Positions 36,727 to 46,801 of a DNA stretch of 64,000 nt are shown one piece after another. The position numbers and the translations under genes were made by a program. This DNA is from Agrilactobacillus yilanensis. Lineage in GTDB: Bacteria > Bacillota > Bacilli > Lactobacillales > Lactobacillaceae. The notes under the pieces are model-generated. The model was not told the DNA's origin, did no database searches, and was given only the letters and a program-made list of their open reading frames with translations. Location of the stretch: contig NZ_RHOY01000001.1 in NCBI RefSeq assembly GCF_003946725.1, positions 62,001 through 126,000 of the forward strand, given 5' to 3'. Position 1 is the first letter of the stretch; each line of letters opens with the position of its first letter.

Positions 36727-36969
36727 TTATCCATTAGAAGATAAATAGACTAAGATCAAAGAGAAAATAAAGAATAAAATCCCTAGAATCCAAGTTACTT
36801 TGACCATGAATGCTTCAAATCCGCGCTTTTTAGTACCGCCAGATTGCAATTCATTGCCGCCGCCAGATAATGCGCTCAAAGCATCCTGTTGCTTACTAGG
36901 TTGCATCATGACCGCGATAATGATCAAAAAGCAATCAATAATCAATAATGTTTGAATAACGTTGTACAA
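36727..36969 (-). CDS. secG: Preprotein translocase subunit SecG
   Basis: 80 residues with two membrane helices (about residues 4-22 and 57-76) joined by a Gly/Ser-rich loop with the conserved LSGGG. It is an accessory subunit of the SecYEG channel. The start codon is TTG, 7 bp after GGAGG. It is first in the secG-est-rnr-smpB order. Confidence 0.95.
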   Translation of the reverse strand: MYNVIQTLLIIDCFLIIIAVMMQPSKQQDALSALSGGGNELQSGGTKKRGFEAFMVKVTWILGILFFIFSLILVYLSSNG

Positions 36970-37061
36970 TATAATACCTCCATAATCAATCCGTTAAAGA
37001 ATTCTCACTATAGAATAGTAGCATAAAATAGTATAATTTGCTAGAAGTTTCAGCATCGTTT

Positions 37062-38606
37062 TCAATCATACATTTTTTGAATCTCTTGGCCAATCAATTG
37101 TTTAAAATGACCAACTCGGCCACTAGGTACTAACATAATCAGCGTGTCCCCTGGTCGAATCAGACTGCCGCCTTTAGGAATAATGCGGTATTCCCCCCGT
37201 TGAATACTAATCAGTAAACAATTACTCGGCCAATTAAAATCTTTTACTTTAAACGGCTGAGCCCCAGGGATTTCAAAAACCGGTAACTGGACTTGATCCA
37301 AACTGCGGTGGGTACTTAAAGCCATTGCCTTTAAACGTTGACGTAAAGATTCATAAATTGGTGCCCCATTAAGCATATCATCAATCCCATAAGCAACTAA
37401 ACTTAAAACAGCTAATGGCATTAAATGGACTAATGAACCAACCATCTCTGTCACTAATAAAATTGCTGTAAATGGTGCTTTCCCAATGGCAGCAAAATAA
37501 CCGGCCATTGCAAAAATAACTAAATTATACCAATACATCGGTGCCAACAAGCCAAGATGAACCATAATTGCGCCATACAGTGCCCCGATAACAGCCCCTA
37601 AAGATAGAATTGGTAAAAAGATCCCGCCAGGCAATCCAGAACCATAAGATAACATTGAAAAAGCAAAACGAACGAGTAACAATAAACTTAAAGTTAAAAT
37701 GGACAGCTGTGCTTGATTAAAACTAATAATCAACCCATTGCCGCCTCCCAGCCAATCAGCGTGCCAAACACCTAATGGGACTACTACCAACAGCGGTACC
37801 AAGCCATGCAAAGAACGCGGCAAAAACTTAAATAACCGATAAGCTTTTCCTTGAGATAATAAACAATACTGATAAAACCGACCGAGTACCCCTAAAATAA
37901 TTCCGAGCACTAACAAATGCCAATATTGTGTAACCGGCATTGAGCGCTGATAATTCAAATGCAAAATCGGCTGTAAGCCAAAAATATTCAGTGAAATAAA
38001 GTTGGCCCCAACCGCACTAGCCAGCGAGGTTAACCAAACTGGATATGAAAAGTTATGATAAACCTCTTCCAAAACAAACATTGTGCCAGCAATCGGTGCA
38101 TTAAAAGCCGCAGACAACCCACCAGCTGCGCCAGCCGCGATCATAATACGTCGATCTGCACCATTGGCATGAAAGCCATGTGCAACGCCCTGACCCACCG
38201 CAGCGCCCAATTGAATTGAAGGCCCTTCCCGACCTAAAAATAGACCAGGCCCAATTGCCAAAACACCGCCAACAAACTTTCGCCATAAAATAGACCACCA
38301 ATTATAATCCAACTCATCATCTAATTGTGCTTCCACTTGGGGAATTCCTGAACCAGAAATTTCCGGTCGCTGACGCAACAACAGACCGACAAATAGGCCA
38401 ATAGCCGTCAAGCCGATGATCACCGGCACAAGCCACCAAATATGACCTGCCTTAATGCCGTTATAAACAAATTGCATCCCGACTAAAAATTTTTCAATCG
38501 CAAACCGAAATGCTGCCGTGACAAATCCAGCTAACAAGCCAATTACTAGGCCACGCCAAATAAATCCCAGTTTATCAAAATTTAAATATGTATGATTTCT
38601 TTTCAA
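37062..38606 (-). CDS. ClC-type chloride/proton antiporter with TrkA_C domain
   Basis: 514 residues. The selectivity motifs GSGIPQVE and GREGPSIQLG (with the gating Glu), then GLPGGIFLPILSLGA, define a ClC protein. The intracellular proton-path Glu appears present in FVLEEVYHNF, so it is probably an exchanger and not a channel. A C-terminal RCK_C/TrkA_C domain (about residues 445-514) could bind a ligand. It is transcribed alone, divergent from ktrB. Confidence 0.93.
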   Translation of the reverse strand: MKRNHTYLNFDKLGFIWRGLVIGLLAGFVTAAFRFAIEKFLVGMQFVYNGIKAGHIWWLVPVIIGLTAIGLFVGLLLRQRPEISGSGIPQVEAQLDDELDYNWWSILWRKFVGGVLAIGPGLFLGREGPSIQLGAAVGQGVAHGFHANGADRRIMIAAGAAGGLSAAFNAPIAGTMFVLEEVYHNFSYPVWLTSLASAVGANFISLNIFGLQPILHLNYQRSMPVTQYWHLLVLGIILGVLGRFYQYCLLSQGKAYRLFKFLPRSLHGLVPLLVVVPLGVWHADWLGGGNGLIISFNQAQLSILTLSLLLLVRFAFSMLSYGSGLPGGIFLPILSLGAVIGALYGAIMVHLGLLAPMYWYNLVIFAMAGYFAAIGKAPFTAILLVTEMVGSLVHLMPLAVLSLVAYGIDDMLNGAPIYESLRQRLKAMALSTHRSLDQVQLPVFEIPGAQPFKVKDFNWPSNCLLISIQRGEYRIIPKGGSLIRPGDTLIMLVPSGRVGHFKQLIGQEIQKMYD

Positions 38607-38754
38607 AATTCTAACCTCAATCCAAACTATCTAAAACTTATTTTACGCATATTTTGGAATTTAGACAATAACACTTGCTTTTCCAAATAGCTTTGTTAAG
38701 ATTTAATAGGTATTTAATTCTAGTTATCGATGAAACGTATATAGGAAAGAGAAA

Positions 38755-40110
38755 ATGATACTGAAAGCAAAACATTCTAGTTTTATGACACGATTGCCTC
38801 AAAAAATGACGTTGGGGTTTATTTTAATTATTAGTATTGGCACTATTTTATTAGCCTTGCCGATTGCAACAAAAGGGGCTACACCAACCCCCTTTATTGA
38901 CGTTTTATTTACAGCAACTTCGGCAACTTGTATTACGGGCTTAACCGTCGTTAATACGGCCGCAAACTGGTCTATCTTTGGCCAAGTCGTCATCTTAGCC
39001 ATGTCGGAGATCGGCGCTTTAGGTTATATGACTTTTGCCGTTTTATTATTTAATATTATCCGCCGAAACTTAGATTTATCGACCCAAATTATGGTCAAAG
39101 AATCTTTAAACTTAGAAAATCTCAGTGATGTTAAAAGTGTGACCCGCTATGTCATTCAACTCTCTGCTTTATTTCAATTAAGTGGTGCTTTTTTATTTGC
39201 CTTTGACTTTATTCCAAGGTACGGTTTTGGCCGTGGCATTTATATTTCAATTTTTCATTCAGTGATGTCCTTTTGTAACGCCGGTTTTGATGTCTTTGGC
39301 GATAGTCTGATGGGTTTTCGTAATGACCCTTATGTTTTGATAATTACCGTCATTTTGATCGTTGCCGGCGGCTTAGGCTTTCTAGTTTGGCGGGATCTGT
39401 TGCTTTATCCTTACCGGAAACATTTAAGCCTTAACTCAAAACTTACTTTGACAACTACTTTGTCTTTATTTATTGTTGCTTTTGTATTGTTATTCTTAAC
39501 AGAACGTAATCTTAGAATATTATCCGGTGATACTTCCTTTTTCACCCGACTGGTGAACACGTTGTTTTTAAGCGTTACACCACGAACAGCTGGCCTAATT
39601 ACCTTACCCACAGATGCGCTACATCCCGGCAGTATCTTTTTAATTATTATGCTCATGTTTGTGGGGGGAACACCGGGATCAACCGCCGGTGGGATTAAAA
39701 CGACAACTTTCGGTTTATTGATGCTTCAAAGTATCGCCCAGTTGAAAGGTAAAAAAGATGTTACTTTTTGTAAACGCCGCTTCAGTCAGGCTAATATCAA
39801 TCGGGCGTTACTTTTGATTTTCTTAGCCAGCATGGTTATCGTAACCGCTACTTTGATTTTAACGCAAACGGAAACAATTCCAAAAGACTTTGGTTTAGAA
39901 TACGTCTTGTTTGAAGTATTGTCCGCTTTTGGTACGGTTGGTTTAAGCCTGGGCTTGACCCCCCATCTGTCTGTTTTAGGCAAGCTGATTATCATGTTCT
40001 TGATGTTTATCGGTCGAGTTGGTATTTTCACGTCGATGTACGCCCTCTTAAACCGAAAAACAAAACTAGATCTTGTCCGTTATCCTGAAGAAAACATATT
40101 AATTGGTTAA
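38755..40110 (+). CDS. ktrB: Potassium uptake membrane subunit KtrB
   Basis: 451 residues with about ten membrane helices and four selectivity-filter repeats (TATSATCITGL, SFCNAGFDVFG, SVTPRTAGL, SAFGTVGLSLG). A flexible Gly-rich loop (GGTPGSTAGGIKT) is the gate region. With KtrA it forms a Na+- or ATP-linked K+ channel. ktrA follows after 19 bp. Confidence 0.96.
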   Translation: MILKAKHSSFMTRLPQKMTLGFILIISIGTILLALPIATKGATPTPFIDVLFTATSATCITGLTVVNTAANWSIFGQVVILAMSEIGALGYMTFAVLLFNIIRRNLDLSTQIMVKESLNLENLSDVKSVTRYVIQLSALFQLSGAFLFAFDFIPRYGFGRGIYISIFHSVMSFCNAGFDVFGDSLMGFRNDPYVLIITVILIVAGGLGFLVWRDLLLYPYRKHLSLNSKLTLTTTLSLFIVAFVLLFLTERNLRILSGDTSFFTRLVNTLFLSVTPRTAGLITLPTDALHPGSIFLIIMLMFVGGTPGSTAGGIKTTTFGLLMLQSIAQLKGKKDVTFCKRRFSQANINRALLLIFLASMVIVTATLILTQTETIPKDFGLEYVLFEVLSAFGTVGLSLGLTPHLSVLGKLIIMFLMFIGRVGIFTSMYALLNRKTKLDLVRYPEENILIG

Positions 40111-40129
40111 TTTAAGAGGAGCTTTTTAA

Positions 40130-40792
40130 ATGAAAAAGAATTTTGCAGTTTTAGGCTTAGGCCGTTTTGGTGAAAGTGTTGTCCGAACTTTATACGAAAC
40201 ACACCAAGATGTTTTAGCGGTGGATATTAAAGAAGATCGGGTGCGCGCATTAATGGATGTTTCCACACAAACGTTAATTGCTGACACCCAGGACGAAGAA
40301 GTTTTACGCAGCTTAAATATCGATACTTTTGATTATGTCGTCATTGGGATTGGGAATAATATGGAAGCCAGTATTTTAACAACTTTATTGGCCAAAGAGT
40401 TAGGGGCTAAAAATGTTATTGCCAAGGCTGAGACGGATGCACAAGGCCGGGTTTTAAAACGGGTTGGTGCTGATAAAGTTGTCTTTCCTGAACGGGATAT
40501 GGGCCATGGGGTTGTACGAAAATTATTGTCCAATCACATTTTAAATTTTATTGATCTAAGTGATAAATATACTTTGGCCGAAATTGAAATTACTGATCCA
40601 ACCTTTACCAATCAGAATTTAATTGAGCTTGATTTAAGACGGCGTTTTGATCTAACCGTCATTGCTATCAATCACGGACATGAAATTAACGTTTCTCCAC
40701 AACCAACAGATATCGTAAAACTACACGATATTATAGCGGTTGTCGGGCCAATTAAGAACGTTGAAGCCTTGGATGAGGCTCTGAAAAAATAA
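40130..40792 (+). CDS. ktrA: Potassium uptake regulatory subunit KtrA
   Basis: 220 residues: an RCK_N Rossmann domain with LGLGRFGESV (nucleotide loop) and VDIKEDRV, then an RCK_C domain (about residues 138-220). The C domain of KtrA proteins binds c-di-AMP in other Firmicutes, and cdaA is encoded 24 kb away. The ribosome binding site is GAGGAG. It ends in a terminator at 40814. Confidence 0.96.
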   Translation: MKKNFAVLGLGRFGESVVRTLYETHQDVLAVDIKEDRVRALMDVSTQTLIADTQDEEVLRSLNIDTFDYVVIGIGNNMEASILTTLLAKELGAKNVIAKAETDAQGRVLKRVGADKVVFPERDMGHGVVRKLLSNHILNFIDLSDKYTLAEIEITDPTFTNQNLIELDLRRRFDLTVIAINHGHEINVSPQPTDIVKLHDIIAVVGPIKNVEALDEALKK

Positions 40793-40813
40793 CATTTATT
40801 AAAATTATTATGC

Positions 40814-40851
40814 TTAGGTATTTCCCTATTTTGAGGGCAAATACCTTTTTT
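40814..40851 (+). terminator. Terminator after ktrA
   Basis: An AGGTATTT stem with an inner CCCT-attttg-AGGG pair is followed by six T. Confidence 0.85.
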
Positions 40852-40927
40852 AATTCCAAAAAAGTGTTATATTAATCACGATAAAACTGTTACACTCTCT
40901 TAAAAAAATAGAAGCGGAAGTGTTTTG

Positions 40928-41167
40928 ATGTTAAAAGAAGTCCATATGCCTAAACTCAGCCCTAAATCTGATCAATACTTCTTTGGCAGCTGGCTAAAAC
41001 AGCCTGGTGATACTGTTAAAGTTGGGGATGTCTTATTTGAGGTTGAAACCGATAAAGTCATCAGCGAAGTTCAGAGTCAAGAAAACGGTATCTTAAAAAC
41101 ACAAGATGCCCAAGAAGGTCAGGCCACTAATGTTGGCGATCTAGTCGCAACAATCGAAGTTTCTTAA
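40928..41167 (+). CDS. Stand-alone lipoyl-domain protein
   Basis: 79 residues forming a single biotin/lipoyl-type domain and nothing else. The lipoylation hairpin is VETDKVISEV, with Lys43 as the attachment site (E-T-D-K, as in 2-oxoacid dehydrogenase E2 proteins). The hydrophobic pattern FFGSWLKQPGDTVKVGDVLFEVE is E2-like. It lacks the E2 linker, the subunit-binding domain and the catalytic domain. Start ATG 40928 (a TTG one codon before is possible). The lipA start lies 16 bp downstream, so the three genes form an operon. The protein could be a mobile swinging-arm carrier or a lipoate store; no E1, E2 or E3 gene is nearby. Confidence 0.9.
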   Translation: MLKEVHMPKLSPKSDQYFFGSWLKQPGDTVKVGDVLFEVETDKVISEVQSQENGILKTQDAQEGQATNVGDLVATIEVS

Positions 41168-41183
41168 GAAAGAGGTTTTATAG

Positions 41184-42053
41184 ATGGCAGAAATTAAAAC
41201 AAAACCCAATTGGTTAAAAGTTACTTACGATCAGCAAAAAGTAGATAAAATGAATCACTTATTAGAGGGTTTGGCGTTAAATACAGTTTGCGCTGAGGCC
41301 AATTGTCCTAATTTAGGTGATTGTTTTGGTAACGGTACCGCCTCCTTTATGATTTTAGGTCCGAATTGTACACGATCTTGTCGTTTTTGCGATGTGCCCC
41401 ACGGTCAGCCGGCACCGGTAGATTTATTAGAGCCTGCTCGGGTAGCAGCGGCGACTCAAAAATTACATTTAACCCATGTAGTCGTTACGAGTGTCGATCG
41501 GGATGATTTGCCTGATTTAGGCGCCGATCAATTTGTGCGCGTTATCCAGGCGATTCGGGAATTAAATCCTAAAACAACCATTGAAGTTTTAACCCCTGAC
41601 TTCCAAGGTAAAACTGAGTTATTGGATCGAGTTATTGCTGCTAAACCTGACGTTTTTAACCATAATATGGAAACTGTCCGTAGCTTAACCCCTAAAGTAC
41701 GCTCGCGGGCAACTTATGAGACTTCTTTAAAAGTATTAGCTTATGTTAAAGCCCATGCGCCTAAAGACTTATTTGTCAAAACTGGTATTATGCTAGGCTT
41801 AGGTGAAACAGATGCTGAGGTTTACCAACTCATGACCGATTTAAGAGCGATTGACGTCGATTTCTTGACAATTGGTCAATACGTACAGCCTTCCGATCGC
41901 CACTACCCACTAAAGACTTGGGTGCCAATGACGACTTATCAGGCTTATTATCAAATGGCCGTTAAAAAAGGCTTTAAATTTGTAGCTAGCTCACCACTTG
42001 TTCGCAGTTCTTATAAGGCGAAAGAAGAATTAGAGGCTGTGTATAATCAATGA
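41184..42053 (+). CDS. lipA: Lipoyl synthase
   Basis: 289 residues of the radical SAM superfamily. The auxiliary cluster ligands are Cys36, Cys41 and Cys47, and the radical SAM cluster ligands are Cys62, Cys66 and Cys69 (CTRSCRFC). RSSYKAKE near the C-terminus carries the conserved Ser that binds the auxiliary cluster. It inserts two sulfurs into octanoyl chains on carrier proteins. All key residues are present, so it should be active. De novo lipoate synthesis is uncommon in lactobacilli as far as I know. It overlaps the ligase gene by 4 bp. Confidence 0.96.
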   Translation: MAEIKTKPNWLKVTYDQQKVDKMNHLLEGLALNTVCAEANCPNLGDCFGNGTASFMILGPNCTRSCRFCDVPHGQPAPVDLLEPARVAAATQKLHLTHVVVTSVDRDDLPDLGADQFVRVIQAIRELNPKTTIEVLTPDFQGKTELLDRVIAAKPDVFNHNMETVRSLTPKVRSRATYETSLKVLAYVKAHAPKDLFVKTGIMLGLGETDAEVYQLMTDLRAIDVDFLTIGQYVQPSDRHYPLKTWVPMTTYQAYYQMAVKKGFKFVASSPLVRSSYKAKEELEAVYNQ

Positions 42054-43036
42054 TCTATATCCCTGTTACAAGTACAAATATCTATCAAAATTTCGCCTTA
42101 GAATATTTTTTAGCGGCTGAGAAGCGTTTTAAAGAACCCGTTTTTATGCTTTGGTCTACAACGCCTACCGTGATGCTCGGTAAATATCAAGATGCCCTGG
42201 CTGAATTAAATCTTAATTATATCCAACAGCAATCAATTCAAGTTGTCCGCCGCTATTCTGGTGGTGGCACAATTTATACAGACGCTGGTGGCTGCCAATT
42301 CAGCTTTATTCAACCGCAATCAACAACAACAATTAGTTTTGATACTTATATCGAAACCATCCAACAGGCGCTATTAGATATGAATATTTCAGCAGAAAAA
42401 ACTAGCCGGAATGATTTGACGATTAAAGAGAAAAAATTTTCTGGTAATGCACAATATAATCATCAAGGTTACACCGTTCATCACGGTAGTATCTTATTTG
42501 ATACCGATCTTGAACAAATGTATGATGCTTTGCATGTGGATGATATGAAGTTACGTTCCAAACATATCGCTTCCATTCGTCAGCACACTATTAATTTAAA
42601 AACAATACGGCCGGATCTTACGATGGCTGACTTTAAGACGCGACTGATTCGTAATGTTCGGGCGACTTTTGCCCAACATGACACCTATCATTTAACAGCT
42701 GCTGAACGGCAGAGGGTTATGCATTTGGCTGAAACATTATTTGAAGATGAAAGCTTTATTTTTGGAAAAACGCCCCACACGGAAATTTCTAAAAAGCATT
42801 ATTTCCCCGGTGGTGGTTTAGTTCAATTTGATTTGAATGTGAATCACGGTATTTTGACGGATTTGAGATTAACTGGCGATTTCTTCAGTAATTTAGATGC
42901 CAGCCATTTTGCGCAGCAACTCATTGGTCGCCCTTTTAGACCAGCTACTTTAAAGCGGCCCATTCAACAGGCATTAGCCGCTTATCCTATTTTAGGTATT
43001 CAAACTGAAGATTTGTTGGACTTATTATTTTCATAA
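42050..43036 (+). CDS. lplA: Lipoate-protein ligase A
   Basis: 328 residues, two domains. The lipoyl-AMP binding loop is RRYSGGGTIYTDAGG (Arg67-Arg68), and the catalytic Lys is Lys129 in KKFSGNA. TVHHGSILFDTDL completes the active site, and an accessory C-terminal domain is present (about residues 245-328). It activates free lipoate (and often octanoate) with ATP and attaches it to a Lys. No lipB or lipM octanoyltransferase is seen, so this ligase may supply the octanoylated substrate for LipA. Confidence 0.94.
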   Translation: MIYIPVTSTNIYQNFALEYFLAAEKRFKEPVFMLWSTTPTVMLGKYQDALAELNLNYIQQQSIQVVRRYSGGGTIYTDAGGCQFSFIQPQSTTTISFDTYIETIQQALLDMNISAEKTSRNDLTIKEKKFSGNAQYNHQGYTVHHGSILFDTDLEQMYDALHVDDMKLRSKHIASIRQHTINLKTIRPDLTMADFKTRLIRNVRATFAQHDTYHLTAAERQRVMHLAETLFEDESFIFGKTPHTEISKKHYFPGGGLVQFDLNVNHGILTDLRLTGDFFSNLDASHFAQQLIGRPFRPATLKRPIQQALAAYPILGIQTEDLLDLLFS

Positions 43037-43041
43037 AACAA

Positions 43042-43078
43042 AGAGACCAGATCAAAGTTAATTTTTGACCTGGTCTCT
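43042..43078. terminator. Bidirectional terminator between lplA and the antiporter gene
   Basis: A 9-bp perfect outer stem (AGAGACCAG with CTGGTCTCT) plus an inner CAAA/TTTG pair lies between two convergent genes. Confidence 0.85.
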
Positions 43079-43111
43079 TATTTATGGTGCTATGATGCAA
43101 CTTCGCATTTT

Positions 43112-44455
43112 CTAGGCTTTAATTGCCTTTCTTTCTCGTTTAGCTAACAATAGATAACCGACACCCGATAAGAAGGCCAATCCGGCAACTACAAAGTAAG
43201 ACGTTGTCCAAGATAAATGATCTGCTAAAATTGGCATTAACCAATTTGAGCCTAAATTGCCGATGAGATAAGCCATTAAGCCAACAAAGCCTAAAGCGGT
43301 TCCGGCTACTTTTAACGGTACAAAATTTAGCGTTAGAATATTAACAATTAATTGCGGTCCATAAATTAAAGTGCCTAGTAGTCCGGAAATAATTAATAAG
43401 AATATATAATCTCTAGGTCCACTGTAACTAATATTTTCATAAACAAAAACTAGCCCCGACATAACAAACAAGCCAATTGCCCCGACAATTGTCATCTTAT
43501 TAGGGAACTTTACGGCTAGCCAAGCAAAGAACAATGAACCAGGTACGGCAATCCATTCTAAAACAGAAATCGCTGTTAAATATTGCCATGATTGGAAACC
43601 GGCTGTATGTCCTAAATAAATTGGCATCCAATCTTCAATCCCAAACCGTACAAAATATAAGGCTGCGTTAATTAGACCAACCATTAAAATACCGGGGTTG
43701 AAGAAGACATATTTTTTAATCAACTGCCAGTAAGGCATTGTCTTATCCACTTCTTCTTCAACGTTGGGTTCGCCGTCTTTACCATACATTTTTCTTAAAG
43801 AGTCTAAACCTTCTTTTTCTGGATTATCGCCACCAAAGCGCCATAAGAAAAATGAAATAATTAAGACTAATAAACCTGGTACTAAAAAGGTCAGCAAAAT
43901 ATTATTAGGTGCAATAAAGCCTAAACCGCTAATAATTAGTGGTAATAGGGCTGAACCGATATTTTGAGAAATATTCCAGCCCGCTATGGCTGCACCCCGA
44001 GTTTTATTTGGAAAATAGTTTGCTAACATTGCCTGTGAACTTGGCGCTAAGGCACCTTGAATTAAACCACAAATAATGAGTAATATTGCGATCAAAGCAA
44101 ATTTTGACGAGAAACCAATTAAAATACAAATAATAGCACTAATCCCCAAGGCACCAGCGAATAGTTTTCTTAGACTTATCCGATCCGCCAACATACCCAT
44201 AAAGAACTTGCCTAATCCATATGTAATCGTAAAGCATGTTAGTAAAAATGAAACGTTTAGTTTGTCCCAACCGTAAAGATCAATCATATCCCCTGACATC
44301 AGTTTAAAGTTGTTACGGACTAAATAGGCCGATATGTATCCCACAAAGGCAACAATAAAAACAGATCGTTGTCTGGCAAGAAACTTATGAAATTTCTCCG
44401 GTTGTTCTTTTTCATAGCCCGTGCCTGTTGCATGTTTTGTCAGTTGTTTTTCCAT
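43112..44455 (-). CDS. Organophosphate:phosphate antiporter (GlpT/UhpT-like MFS)
   Basis: About 447 residues with 12 membrane helices. The segments YLVRNNFKL and YGLGKFFMGMLADR are characteristic of the GlpT/UhpT/UhpC family, with the conserved Arg near helix 1 that binds phosphate. It imports glycerol-3-phosphate or hexose phosphate in exchange for Pi; which one is not clear. The start is the ATG at 44455 (MEKQLTKH) after GGGAGAT; a TTG five codons upstream is less likely. A 15-codon leader ORF and a cre-like site lie directly upstream. Confidence 0.9.
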   Translation of the reverse strand: MEKQLTKHATGTGYEKEQPEKFHKFLARQRSVFIVAFVGYISAYLVRNNFKLMSGDMIDLYGWDKLNVSFLLTCFTITYGLGKFFMGMLADRISLRKLFAGALGISAIICILIGFSSKFALIAILLIICGLIQGALAPSSQAMLANYFPNKTRGAAIAGWNISQNIGSALLPLIISGLGFIAPNNILLTFLVPGLLVLIISFFLWRFGGDNPEKEGLDSLRKMYGKDGEPNVEEEVDKTMPYWQLIKKYVFFNPGILMVGLINAALYFVRFGIEDWMPIYLGHTAGFQSWQYLTAISVLEWIAVPGSLFFAWLAVKFPNKMTIVGAIGLFVMSGLVFVYENISYSGPRDYIFLLIISGLLGTLIYGPQLIVNILTLNFVPLKVAGTALGFVGLMAYLIGNLGSNWLMPILADHLSWTTSYFVVAGLAFLSGVGYLLLAKRERKAIKA

Positions 44456-44459
44456 AAAA

Positions 44460-44507
44460 TCATCTCCCAATTTTAGAAACCGCTTTCATTTTATTTGAAA
44501 ACGCCAT
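44460..44507 (-). CDS. Possible leader peptide upstream of the antiporter
   Basis: A 15-codon ORF (MAFSNKMKAVSKIGR) starts 10 bp after a strong GGAGG at 44522-44518 and stops 4 bp before the ATG of the transporter gene. Its 3' end contains the ribosome binding site of the transporter, and the cre-like site lies inside it. It is probably used for translational coupling; there is no protein-level evidence. Confidence 0.4.
   Translation of the reverse strand: MAFSNKMKAVSKIGR
44475..44488 (-). promoter_or_regulatory. Candidate cre (CcpA) site at the antiporter gene
   Basis: On the minus strand TGAAAGCGGTTTCT matches TGWAANCGNTNWCA at 13 of 14 positions. It lies downstream of a candidate promoter (TTGACA at 44558-44553, AATAAT at 44534-44529, 18-bp spacer), a repressing position. 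Confidence 0.6.
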
Positions 44508-44573
44508 AGCTTCATTACCTCCGGTTTAATTATTGCGATCTAAACAAAGTTATGTCAAGAAATATTTGTTCCA

Positions 44574-44606
44574 ACAAAAAAACCGAAGGCATATGCCTTC
44601 GGCTTT
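44574..44606 (-). terminator. Terminator of eno
   Basis: A perfect palindrome CCGAAGGCATATGCCTTCGG with A and T runs on both sides lies just after the eno stop; the minus-strand T run is seven long. Confidence 0.95.
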
Positions 44607-44641
44607 TTTTGTATGACTTATAAATTATTTTGCGCTACAAA

Positions 44642-45964
<1,323 letters not shown>

Positions 45965-46017
45965 TTAAGCAATAAACAACTTTTATTTTACCTAAATTAA
46001 CTCACAATTGAAACTAA

Positions 46018-46773
46018 TTAGTCTTTGTAATGTACTAATTCTAAGAATGAATCTGGTTTTAAGCTGGCACCGCCAACTAAGCCACCATCAATATCTGGTT
46101 GAGCCATTAGTTCTTTAACATTGTTAGGCTTCATAGAACCACCGTATTGAATACGTAAAGCATCAGCTGTGTCTTGATCATACAATTTAGCAACTGTTGC
46201 CCGAATGTGTGCACAAACAGCCTGTGCTTGTTCAGAAGACGCTGTCTTACCAGTGCCAATAGCCCAGATTGGTTCATAAGCAATAACGGCTACTTTAACT
46301 TGGTCCGCTGTTAAACCATTTAAAGCACCTTCAACTTGTGTTGCCACAAAGTCTTCAGTTTCGCCAGCTTCACGTTGTTCTAATGTTTCACCAACACAGA
46401 TGATTGGTAAAACGTTATTGTTGAACAAAGCTTTCGCCTTAGCATTGATTTGAGCATCTGTTTCGTGTTGGTATTCACGACGTTCAGAATGTCCAATAAT
46501 GGCATATTTAGCCCCAATTTCGGACAAGACTTTAGGACTGATTTGTCCAGTGTAAGCACCTGAATCAAATTCAGAAGCATCTTGAGCCGCTGGTACTAAA
46601 ACAGAATCCTTAGCAGTATCGATCAATGTTGTTAAGTCCAAAGCAGGTGCTGCAATAACAGCTTCTACATCGTTTGAACCTGGCAATTCGTTTTTAACAG
46701 CATTTACAAATTCGCGAGTTTCTGTCGGATTCATGTTCATCTTCCAGTTACCAGCAATGATTGGTTTACGCAA
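46018..46773 (-). CDS. tpiA: Triosephosphate isomerase
   Basis: 251 residues: AGNWKMNM (catalytic Lys), IGHSERRE (His), [15 protein letters not shown] (Glu and the mobile loop) and GGSMKPNN. It interconverts DHAP and glyceraldehyde-3-phosphate. It starts 28 bp after pgk in the glycolytic cluster. Confidence 0.98.
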   Translation of the reverse strand: MRKPIIAGNWKMNMNPTETREFVNAVKNELPGSNDVEAVIAAPALDLTTLIDTAKDSVLVPAAQDASEFDSGAYTGQISPKVLSEIGAKYAIIGHSERREYQHETDAQINAKAKALFNNNVLPIICVGETLEQREAGETEDFVATQVEGALNGLTADQVKVAVIAYEPIWAIGTGKTASSEQAQAVCAHIRATVAKLYDQDTADALRIQYGGSMKPNNVKELMAQPDIDGGLVGGASLKPDSFLELVHYKD

Positions 46774-46801
46774 AGAAATAACTTCCCTTCAAAAATATTG
46801 A

